Below, piece after piece: positions 9,257 to 16,266 of a DNA stretch of 64,000 nt (its first letter is position 1; the number at the start of each line of letters is the position of its first letter). Below the pieces are notes generated by a model. The model searched no databases, was not told the DNA's origin, and saw nothing but the letters and a program-made list of their open reading frames with translations. This stretch comes from CAXBMB01 sp963976695 (GTDB taxonomy: Bacteria > Pseudomonadota > Alphaproteobacteria > Kiloniellales > DSM-21159), in assembly GCA_963976695.1 (NCBI GenBank), contig CAXBMB010000003.1, positions 30,187-94,186 on the forward strand, given 5' to 3'. The translations under genes and the position numbers were made by a program.

Positions 9257-9994
9257 CTATCCTTTGGTTGGGATCGGCCCAACGGGTTGTTCTCTCAACG
9301 TGTTTTTCCCGGCATGCAAGGGCGCGCCATCACGCGTCTTGCCGGGGCTCGTCTTGCCGGGACTTGTCTCGCCGGGGCTTGGTTGCAGGGCCTGCAAACA
9401 GAGGTCCAGCAGCTGGTTGACCTGTTGCTGGGCCCGCGCCGGGTTCGGCGGCTCGCCGGACAGGGCGGCGCGCAGATACAGACCATCGATCAGCGCCGCC
9501 AGGGCGCTGGCCAGGAACTCGGCTTCCGCGCGCGGCAACAGCTGGATCGCGGCGAAACGCAGGTTGGACAGCAGCCGTCTCTCGTTGATCTGCTGAACCC
9601 GAAGCAGACGCGGCGAGTGCGGCGCCTGGCCCCAAAAGGCCAGCCAGGCCTCGGTGGTCCGGGCATCGAACTGTTCCGCGCCCAGGTTGGCGGCGATGAT
9701 GGCTTGCAGCCGCGCCCGGGGGGTTCGCGCCTGCTTGATCCGATGGATGAAGTCGCGGCTCAGCTGGTTGGAGATATGGCGCAGCGTGGCTTCCAGCAGA
9801 CCGTCCTTGTCCTTGAAGTAGTGCGCCACCAATCCCGACGACAGGCCGGCCCGGCGGCTGATCGCCATCACCGAGGCATGGGAAAAGCCCACCGCGTGGA
9901 TGGTGTCTATGGTGGCGTCGATCAACTGTCGCCGCCGAATATCTTCCATCCCGACCTTGGGCACCCGATGCAAACTTCCTGGCTGTGATGTCAT
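9257..9994 (-). CDS. betI: BetI-type TetR repressor of choline genes, with repeat-derived C-terminal tail
   Basis: The TetR helix-turn-helix is at residues 15-65 (EDIRRRQLIDATIDTIHAVG to SSGLVAHYFKDKDGLLEATL), and the core up to about residue 200 is typical BetI, which represses choline uptake and oxidation genes until choline binds. The usual length is about 195-205 residues; this one has 245. The extra tail contains SPGETSPGKTSPGKT, encoded by a 15-bp tandem repeat at 9336-9380. The gene heads the betI-betA operon. A large perfect palindrome at 10269-10294, between it and choX, is the likely operator. The start could lie a few codons inside at VPKVGM; the HTH is unaffected. Confidence 0.93.
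   Translation of the reverse strand: MTSQPGSLHRVPKVGMEDIRRRQLIDATIDTIHAVGFSHASVMAISRRAGLSSGLVAHYFKDKDGLLEATLRHISNQLSRDFIHRIKQARTPRARLQAIIAANLGAEQFDARTTEAWLAFWGQAPHSPRLLRVQQINERRLLSNLRFAAIQLLPRAEAEFLASALAALIDGLYLRAALSGEPPNPARAQQQVNQLLDLCLQALQPSPGETSPGKTSPGKTRDGAPLHAGKNTLREQPVGPIPTKG
9336..9380. repeat. 15-bp tandem repeat inside betI
   Basis: Three units (9336-9350, 9351-9365, 9366-9380) of the form GTCTTGCCGGGGCTC. A period of 15 keeps the frame and gives five-residue SPGKT repeats in the BetI tail. Confidence 0.85.
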
Positions 9995-10649
9995 TCAACG
10001 TTGATTGGACCCCGGTTGGATCCCGGCTTGGTTCAGAGCGCGGAGCAGCGCCTTTCCCAGCCTACCCGGATTTTTCCGCCGGTCTTCCCACCGGTTGTCC
10101 GTCGGTCTCTTGCCCGTCCTGTCTCTTCCGCCGCCGTCCCTGCTGCGGCTCCCGCCGTCGCGGGATCGCCGCCGTAGGAAAGATCGGCTGGAAAACCGAG
10201 CGGAAAATCCAGCTGGAAACCGACGCGCCGTTTTCCGTAAGACCCGAAAAATCTCATCGAAGCTAACATTTTTTATTGAACGTTCAATAAAAAAAAGGTT
10301 TCATGGCGACGCGATGACAGGTTTATGGCGACAAAAGTTGCGCCGGCGGGCTCCGCGCCTGGCCGGCCCGTTCGGGTTGGCGGACTTGGTCCGCCTTGCG
10401 GCCTGGTCCAGATCGACCGGTCGACCTGTTGCGCGTCAGTCTGGTAACTTGTGGCTTGTCCGGCGCGGGAGGTCGCGGGCAGACCTAGTGCCGACAGGTT
10501 GTGTTTGGACGGGCTGCGGCCCGGATAAAAAAAGATCGGCGGGTTCCGCCGCGCTTTGCGATAGAGTTGGGCTTTGCTGCCTTGTATCTCGCGTGATTCG
10601 GAATCTCTCTCCTCGGCCCGTCGGTCAAACAGGGAAGGTAACAATCAAG
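9995..10649. other. Control region between betI and choX
   Basis: About 650 bases with no convincing gene. A frame open upstream of choX gives arginine- and serine-rich low-quality sequence and is rejected as coding. The one clear element is the palindrome at 10269-10294. Confidence 0.55.
10269..10294. promoter_or_regulatory. 26-bp perfect palindrome, probable BetI operator
   Basis: The sequence centred at 10281/10282 is symmetrical over 13 bp on each side, with core TTATTGAACGTTCAATAA. This resembles the ATTGAACGTTCAAT-type BetI operators I recall from other proteobacteria. It lies 275 bp upstream of betI and 355 bp upstream of choX, so it could control both divergent operons. Confidence 0.75.
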
Positions 10650-11594
10650 ATGAAACTTCGGAAGATTCTGGCCACCGCCGCCGTGGTAACTTTGGGTTGG
10701 AGCGTCTCCGCCCAGGCTGCCGATCCCGCCGCCTGCCGGTCGGTGCGGTTCTCCGATGTCGGCTGGACCGACATCACCGCCACCACCGCCACCACCTCTG
10801 TGGTGCTGTCGGCCATGGGCTATGAACCCAGCACCACCTTGCTGTCGGTGCCGGTGACCTATGCGTCGCTGAAGAATGGCGACCTGGACGTATTCCTGGG
10901 CAACTGGATGCCGACCATGGAAGGCGATATCGCGCCGTACCGCGCGGATGGCTCGGTCGAGACGGTGCGCGCCAATCTGGAAGGCGCCAAGTACACCTTG
11001 GCGGTTCCCAAATACCTGGCAGACAAGGGGCTGAAAAGCTTCGCTGATATCTCGAAATTCAGGGATCAACTGGACAACAAGATTTATGGAATTGAGCCGG
11101 GTAACGACGGCAACCGCCTGATCCTCGACATGATCGCGCAAGACGCCTTTGGCATGAAGGACTTTGATGTGGTGGAGTCCAGCGAGCAGGGCATGCTGGC
11201 CCAGGTGGCCCGCGCGGCCAAGCGGGATAAAGCCATTGTCTTCCTGGGCTGGGCGCCCCATCCGATGAACGCCAACTTCGACATGGTCTATCTGTCGGGT
11301 GGCGATGACTGGTTCGGCCCCAACTTTGGCGGCGCGACAGTTTACACCAACACCCGCGCGGGTTTCTCGCAGGACTGCCCGAACCTGGGCAAGCTGTTGG
11401 ACAACCTGGCCTTCTCGTTGCCGCTGGAAAACGAAATCATGGGCGCTATCCTGGACGATGGGCTGGAGCCGGAAGAGGCGGCCACGGCTTGGTTGAAAAA
11501 GAATCCCACCGTTATCGACGGCTGGCTGGCCGGCGTTGAAACCGTCGATGGCAAGCCGGCGTTGCCGGCGGTTAAAAGCGCGTTGGGCCTGTAG
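10650..11594 (+). CDS. choX: Choline ABC transporter periplasmic binding protein
   Basis: The ATG at 10650 is preceded by AGGGAAGG and opens a clear signal peptide (MKLRKILATAAVVTLGWSVSAQAA, cleavage after AQA), giving 314 residues in total. The mature part is an OpuAC-type domain. Tryptophans and a tyrosine in VGWTDI, GNWMPTM, KYTLAVP and LGWAPHPMN sit where ChoX proteins form the aromatic box that holds the trimethylammonium group. It delivers choline to ChoW/ChoV. A hairpin sits directly after the stop, before choW, which could let the binding protein be made in excess of the membrane parts. Control by BetI is expected from the upstream palindrome. Confidence 0.93.
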   Translation: MKLRKILATAAVVTLGWSVSAQAADPAACRSVRFSDVGWTDITATTATTSVVLSAMGYEPSTTLLSVPVTYASLKNGDLDVFLGNWMPTMEGDIAPYRADGSVETVRANLEGAKYTLAVPKYLADKGLKSFADISKFRDQLDNKIYGIEPGNDGNRLILDMIAQDAFGMKDFDVVESSEQGMLAQVARAAKRDKAIVFLGWAPHPMNANFDMVYLSGGDDWFGPNFGGATVYTNTRAGFSQDCPNLGKLLDNLAFSLPLENEIMGAILDDGLEPEEAATAWLKKNPTVIDGWLAGVETVDGKPALPAVKSALGL

Positions 11595-11609
11595 AACTTG
11601 ATCGCGATG

Positions 11610-11640
11610 GGGCGGCTGTGATCTCAGCCGCCCTCGGTTT
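11610..11640 (+). terminator. Hairpin between choX and choW, partial terminator or attenuator
   Basis: The arms GGGCGGCTG (11610-11618) and CAGCCGCCC (11625-11633) make a perfect 9-bp stem with a 6-nt loop, followed by TCGGTTT. The T-run is weak, so read-through into choW is likely. Confidence 0.55.
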
Positions 11641-11805
11641 ATCCGCGGACTGGCGTCTATCCCGGACCTGTTCTGCGGCCTGATTGCGGGCCGCGATGAT
11701 CGGGCCGCGGTGATCTGGGCGCGATGATCCCGAGAGCCCCGGCCGGCGCGTTGGGCCTTGTGCACCGCGCGCCGGCGCGCGCTGGCATTCGGGGACGGCC
11801 CCCAT

Positions 11806-11847
11806 GACGGCCGAGGACGGCCGGGGACGGCCGGGGACGGCCGCGCC
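11806..11847. repeat. 10-bp tandem repeat, about 4 copies
   Basis: The unit GACGGCCGGG repeats with little change from 11806 to 11847. It is highly GC-rich and lies in the choX-choW spacer. Confidence 0.8.
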
Positions 11848-11926
11848 CGGGTTGCTATCCGCGATGGAAAGCGCAAACTAGGCGCCAAAAAAAACAACAA
11901 TAAAACAATAATGAGGGAGAAGAAGG

Positions 11927-12778
11927 ATGGAGGAATGGTTCTCGGAACCCAAAATTCCTTTAGGGGACTGGATCAAGTCGTTGGTTGGCTTCTCGGAAGA
12001 CAACCTCTATTGGTTTTTTGACTTCATTTCCTTGGTGGTGGGAACCTCCATCGAGGCGATGATCGACCTGCTGCTGTTTTTTCCCCCTCTGTTGATCATC
12101 GTCTTGGTTGCGGCGCTGGCGTTCTGGCTGCATCGGAGTTGGAAGCTGGCGGTCGGCGCGCTGCTGTTTTTGCTGTTGATCGTCAACATGGGCTATTGGG
12201 AAGAAACCATCAAATCGCTGGCGCTGATCCTGTCGGCGACGGTGGCCTGTATGTTGATCGGGGTGCCGCTGGGGATCGCCGCGGCCCATCGGCCCAAGCT
12301 TTACGCGGCGTTACGGCCGGTGCTGGACCTGATGCAGACCATTCCGACCTTCGTTTATCTGATCCCCACCATGGTGCTGTTCGGCCTGGGGGTCGTTCCG
12401 GGGTTGATCTCGACGGTGATCTTCGCCCTGCCTTCGCCCATTCGCCTGACCCACCTGGGAATTTCCTCGGTGCCCAAGCCGCTGCTGGAAGCCGGCGAAG
12501 CCTTCGGCGCTACCAAACACCAGTTGTTGTGGAAGGTGGAGCTGCCCTATGCCCAGCCGACCATCATGGCCGGTTTGACCCAGTGCATCATGCTGTCGCT
12601 GTCCATGGTGGTGATCGCCGCCCTGGTGGGCGCGGACGGGTTGGGCGTGCCGGTGATCCGGGCGCTTAACACGGTGAATATTCCCAAGGGCTTTGAAGCC
12701 GGTCTTGCCATCGTCATCGTGGCGATCCTGCTTGATCGCCTGTGCAAGCAGCCCGACAAGAAGGCGGATAAAAGCTGA
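11927..12778 (+). CDS. choW: Choline ABC transporter permease
   Basis: This 283-residue integral membrane protein of the ProW/OpuAB type has several hydrophobic helices (for example DLLLFFPPLLIIVLVAALAF and SLALILSATVACMLIGVPLG). The coupling loop GEAFGATKHQLLWKVELPYAQPTI near residue 185 carries the EAA-type contact with the ATPase. The ATG follows a GAGGGAGAAG stretch. Its stop overlaps the start of choV by one base (TGATG), so the two are translationally coupled. It forms the inner-membrane channel for choline delivered by ChoX. Confidence 0.93.
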   Translation: MEEWFSEPKIPLGDWIKSLVGFSEDNLYWFFDFISLVVGTSIEAMIDLLLFFPPLLIIVLVAALAFWLHRSWKLAVGALLFLLLIVNMGYWEETIKSLALILSATVACMLIGVPLGIAAAHRPKLYAALRPVLDLMQTIPTFVYLIPTMVLFGLGVVPGLISTVIFALPSPIRLTHLGISSVPKPLLEAGEAFGATKHQLLWKVELPYAQPTIMAGLTQCIMLSLSMVVIAALVGADGLGVPVIRALNTVNIPKGFEAGLAIVIVAILLDRLCKQPDKKADKS

Positions 12779-13962
12779 TGAGCACCGTCGAATTCAAGAA
12801 CGTCGACATCATGTTTGGCGAAAAGCCCGATGCCGCCCTGCAGCTGCTCGACGACGGCAAGACCCGCGATGAAATCCTCCAGTTAACCGGCAATGTGCTC
12901 GGGGTCGCCGACGCCAACCTGGCCGTTCAGGAGGGGGAAATTTGCGTCTTGATGGGGCTTTCGGGCTCCGGTAAATCGACCCTGCTGCGGTCGGTCAACG
13001 GCCTCAACAAGGTAACCCGCGGCCAGGTTCTGGTTAAACATGAAGGCCGGCAGGTGGATGTGGTGAGCTGCTCGGCGCAAACCTTGCGGACCCTGCGAAC
13101 CACCCGGGTGGCCATGGTGTTTCAGCAGTTCGCCCTGCTGCCTTGGCGCACGGTGCGTGAGAACGTCGGTTTCGGCTTGGAACTGCGCGGCCTTTCCAAG
13201 ATCGAGCGCCGCACCATCGTCGATGAGAAGCTGGACATCGTCGGGCTGGGGCAGTGGGCCGACAAGTATGCCCACGAGCTTTCCGGCGGGATGCAACAGC
13301 GGGTCGGCCTGGCGCGCGCCTTCGCCACCGACGCCGACATTCTGTTGATGGATGAGCCCTTTTCGGCGCTGGATCCCTTGATCCGCGACAAGCTGCAGGA
13401 CGAGCTGCTGGAATTGCAGCAACGTCTCAAGAAAACCATTATCTTTGTCAGTCATGACCTGGATGAGGCGCTGAAGATTGGCAGTCACATCTCGATCATG
13501 GAAAGTGGGCGGATCGTGCAGACCGGAGAGCCGGAAGACATCGTATTGAATCCGGCCAATGACTATGTCAGCGAGTTTGTGGCTCATATGAATCCGCTCA
13601 ATGTGCTCCGGGGCGGATCGTTGATGACGCCGGTTTCGCGGTTGAGCCGCGCCGGCGACTGGGTGCAGCTTGATAACGTGGGCCGGCAGGCGGTTAGCCT
13701 TGACGCCCAAGGCCGACCAACCGGGGTGAAGCTGGAAGGGGGCGCGGGTGAGGTAATTGAAGAGTTCGAAGGACTGGATGCGCAGCGCCTGAACGGCCGG
13801 CAACTGGTGACGGCGCCGGTCGATATTTCCATGCGTCGGGTTATCGAGCTTCGCCAGGCCTCGGGACTGCCGGTGGTGTTGCTGGAGGCGGGGGCTATGG
13901 CCGGGGTCTGCGGCGACCACGAAATATACCAGGGTATCCTGCGACAGGGTGAGCTCGGCTAA
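12778..13962 (+). CDS. choV: Choline ABC transporter ATP-binding protein
   Basis: The 394-residue ATPase has Walker A GLSGSGKST near residue 60, signature LSGGMQQRVGLARA near 163, Walker B ILLMDEPFSALD near 186 and H-loop FVSHDLDEA near 222. A long C-terminal domain, as in ProV/ChoV proteins, replaces the short end of simple ATPases. It powers choline import with ChoW. It shares the TGATG junction with choW and is the last cho gene; the HAD gene follows 128 bases later. Confidence 0.93.
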   Translation: MSTVEFKNVDIMFGEKPDAALQLLDDGKTRDEILQLTGNVLGVADANLAVQEGEICVLMGLSGSGKSTLLRSVNGLNKVTRGQVLVKHEGRQVDVVSCSAQTLRTLRTTRVAMVFQQFALLPWRTVRENVGFGLELRGLSKIERRTIVDEKLDIVGLGQWADKYAHELSGGMQQRVGLARAFATDADILLMDEPFSALDPLIRDKLQDELLELQQRLKKTIIFVSHDLDEALKIGSHISIMESGRIVQTGEPEDIVLNPANDYVSEFVAHMNPLNVLRGGSLMTPVSRLSRAGDWVQLDNVGRQAVSLDAQGRPTGVKLEGGAGEVIEEFEGLDAQRLNGRQLVTAPVDISMRRVIELRQASGLPVVLLEAGAMAGVCGDHEIYQGILRQGELG

Positions 13963-14090
13963 TACGACGGCTGGGCGAGGCCGGCGCCGGGGCCGGTCTG
14001 GCGCTGCGCCGGCGCGCGGGAATTTTGCCGCCGACTTTTTAGTTGCCACCGACTTCCAGTTGCCACCGACTTTCCGCCAGGGAGTGACCG

Positions 14091-14789
14091 ATGGTTATCA
14101 AAGGTATTCTTTTCGACAAGGACGGCACGCTTTTCGACTATCAAGCCACCTGGACGCCGGTCAACCGCAAGGCGGCGATTGCCGCGGCCAGCGGCAACGT
14201 CGCCGTGTCCGAGCGGCTGCTGGCCATCGGCGGTCACGACCCCGCAACCGACGAAGTGACGGCCGGCTCGCTGCTCGCCGCCGGCAATACCTCGGAAATC
14301 GCCATGCTCTGGGCGGCTGAACTGCCGCATCGGCGGGTCGGCGAACTGGTGGAGCTGCTGGACCGGATCTTCCAAAACGAGGGTATCGTGTCCGCCGTGC
14401 CGGTGACCGACTTGGGCGCCTTCTTTACCCGGCTCCGCACCCTGGATCTTTGTCTGGGGGTTGCGACCAATGATTCCCAAGTGGCGGCGGAACTGACGTT
14501 GGAGCGGTTTGATCTGCGCCAGCTGCTGGATTTCATCGCCGGCTATGACAGCGGCTTTGGGGTCAAGCCCGGCCCCGGCATGGTCGAGGCTTTCTGCCGC
14601 ACCACCAACCTCAAGCCCGAGGAGGTCATGGTGGTCGGTGACAACACCCATGACATGCAGATGGGCGAAGCTGCGGGGGTCGGGCGGCTGATCGGGGTGT
14701 TGACCGGCACGTCAAGCCGCGGCGTGCTGTCCAGCCACGCCCACCACGTGCTGGGCTCGATCGACGACATCTTCGATATCTTGGAGTGA
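14091..14789 (+). CDS. HAD-superfamily hydrolase, phosphoglycolate-phosphatase-like
   Basis: The 232-residue protein has motif I FDKDGTLFD (residues 8-16) with the nucleophile and general-acid Asp, motif II in GVATNDS, the conserved Lys in GVKPGPG, and motif IV VVGDNTHDMQMGEAAG. The helical cap between motifs I and II places it in HAD subclass I. Substrates of this group are small phosphates; which one cannot be said. The position after choXWV with GGGAG upstream suggests co-transcription, but no role in choline use is known to me. Confidence 0.88.
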   Translation: MVIKGILFDKDGTLFDYQATWTPVNRKAAIAAASGNVAVSERLLAIGGHDPATDEVTAGSLLAAGNTSEIAMLWAAELPHRRVGELVELLDRIFQNEGIVSAVPVTDLGAFFTRLRTLDLCLGVATNDSQVAAELTLERFDLRQLLDFIAGYDSGFGVKPGPGMVEAFCRTTNLKPEEVMVVGDNTHDMQMGEAAGVGRLIGVLTGTSSRGVLSSHAHHVLGSIDDIFDILE

Positions 14790-14908
14790 GGATTTGGCGG
14801 CGCGGTTCCGCTGCTCCCCGGTCGCGAAGTCGACAGCGGGCGACGGGGGGCCGGCCGCGCCGCCTTGATCCGGCTTGGCGGCCGCGCAGGGCGCGGACCG
14901 ACACCGAC

Positions 14909-14964
14909 GGACTCACAATAGGCAGGACTCACAATAGGCAGGACTCACAATAGGCGGGACTCAC
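14909..14964. repeat. 16-bp tandem repeat, 3.5 copies
   Basis: The unit GGACTCACAATAGGCA occurs at 14909-14924, 14925-14940 and 14941-14956, with a partial copy to 14964. It lies between the convergent HAD and bmt genes. Confidence 0.9.
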
Positions 14965-14997
14965 GGCGCGGTCCCGCCCAAACGACCGGCTGGGCCG

Positions 14998-16011
14998 TCA
15001 GTCCTGCTTGCGCCGCCGGCGTCCGCGCCGTTCGGCGCTGGCCGCCTCTAGGTCCTTGCCTTTGGCGACGTCGCCCAGTTCCGCGACAATGTCTTCCAGG
15101 CTGGGCGCCGGGCCTCGGACGTGGGCTTCCAGGGCTTGGCGCATGGCCTTGATGTGGGCCGGGGTGGTGCCGCAGCAACCGCCGATGATCCGCGCCCCGG
15201 CGTCGTGCGCCATCACAGCATAGCGGGCCATCAACTCGGGCGTGCCGTTGTAAACCACTTCCCCGTCCTTGAACTCGGGAATGCCGCAGTTGGCCTTGGC
15301 AATGCGAATGTCCGTATCGCCGCCGGCGTCGCGCATTTTCGAAATCGCCGCCACCAGTTCGGCAGCGCCAGTGCCGCAGTTGCCGCCGAAGGCGATCGGC
15401 AAGGGGGTCGAGTTGTGGGCCAGGTCGACCAGATCGGTGGGGCTGATGCCCATCATGGTGCGGCCATTGGTGTCGAAGGACAGCGTGCAAACCACCGGCA
15501 GGCCGGCCTTGGTCGCCCCCTCGATGGCGGCGTTGAGTTCTTCGGGCGAACTCATGGTTTCAATCCAGGCCACGTCGGCGCCGCCATCACGCAGACCGAT
15601 GCACTGCGCCTCAAAGGCGGCCACCGCGTCCTCGTAGGTCAGCGGCCCCAGGGGAACCAGCAGATCGCCGGTCGGCCCGACCGATCCGCCGCAGATGATC
15701 TCGCGATCTGTTTCGGCGATGACTTCCTGCAGCAGCTCGGCGGCCACCTTGTTTAGTTCGTAGACCTGATCTTCCGCCTTGTGCAGTCGCAGCCGGTTGG
15801 CCGTGCCGCCGAAGGTGTTGGTGAGGACAATGTCCGAGCCCGCTTCGGTGAAGCTGCGGTAGTGGGCCTTGATCTTGTCTTGTTCATGAAGATTCCAAAG
15901 TTCGGGGGCATCCCCATGTTGCAACCCCATGGCAAACATGTTGGTGCCGGTGGCGCCGTCGGCCAGCAGCCAGTCGCGCTTGGAGAGCAGGTCTTGCAAC
16001 TTATTGGACAC
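14998..16011 (-). CDS. bmt: Betaine/homocysteine S-methyltransferase
   Basis: The GTG at 16011 (MSNKLQDLLSKRDWLLADGATG) is preferred over a longer frame whose N-terminus is arginine/histidine-rich junk; the result is 337 residues. It is a zinc-dependent Hcy-methyltransferase barrel with all three thiolate ligands: Cys212 in GGNCG and Cys279-Cys280 in GGCCGTTP. It transfers a methyl group to homocysteine to make methionine. With choline uptake and BetA next door, glycine betaine is the obvious donor, yielding dimethylglycine for the flavoprotein at 1-2055. Alternatively, close relatives act as the homocysteine component of a split cobalamin-dependent methionine synthase. The C-terminus is basic (ERRGRRRRKQD). 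Confidence 0.88.
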   Translation of the reverse strand: MSNKLQDLLSKRDWLLADGATGTNMFAMGLQHGDAPELWNLHEQDKIKAHYRSFTEAGSDIVLTNTFGGTANRLRLHKAEDQVYELNKVAAELLQEVIAETDREIICGGSVGPTGDLLVPLGPLTYEDAVAAFEAQCIGLRDGGADVAWIETMSSPEELNAAIEGATKAGLPVVCTLSFDTNGRTMMGISPTDLVDLAHNSTPLPIAFGGNCGTGAAELVAAISKMRDAGGDTDIRIAKANCGIPEFKDGEVVYNGTPELMARYAVMAHDAGARIIGGCCGTTPAHIKAMRQALEAHVRGPAPSLEDIVAELGDVAKGKDLEAASAERRGRRRRKQD

Positions 16012-16266
16012 GGGGCTCTTTACCTTGTTCTGGAGAAGAGAAGGTGGTTTCCGGTGGGAAAACCTGTGCTGATTCCTGTGCCGATCGTGGCGACGCCCAA
16101 AGGTGAAGGCGGCGCGTCGTCCAGCAGCCAGCCCAACCATCATGCACAGTCGCTGCCCCAGGTCCAGGGCCGATCGACGCCTGTGGCCGGCGTCCTCGGG
16201 GGCGGCCGTCCCGCAGCCGCTCGGACCGCGCTTGGCCGGGGGCTGGCGCGCCCGGCGCGCTCGGCG

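Larger units (their letters stand above)
11595..11926. other. choX-choW spacer
   Basis: About 330 bases without a gene inside what is otherwise one operon. It holds the hairpin at 11610 and a 10-bp tandem repeat at 11806-11847. A GAGGGAG ribosome-binding site occurs just before choW. Confidence 0.5.

Noticed and set aside
10005..10649. Open frame running into choX from upstream
   Set aside because: The translation is arginine/serine-rich and crosses the BetI palindrome; the signal peptide starts cleanly at 10650.
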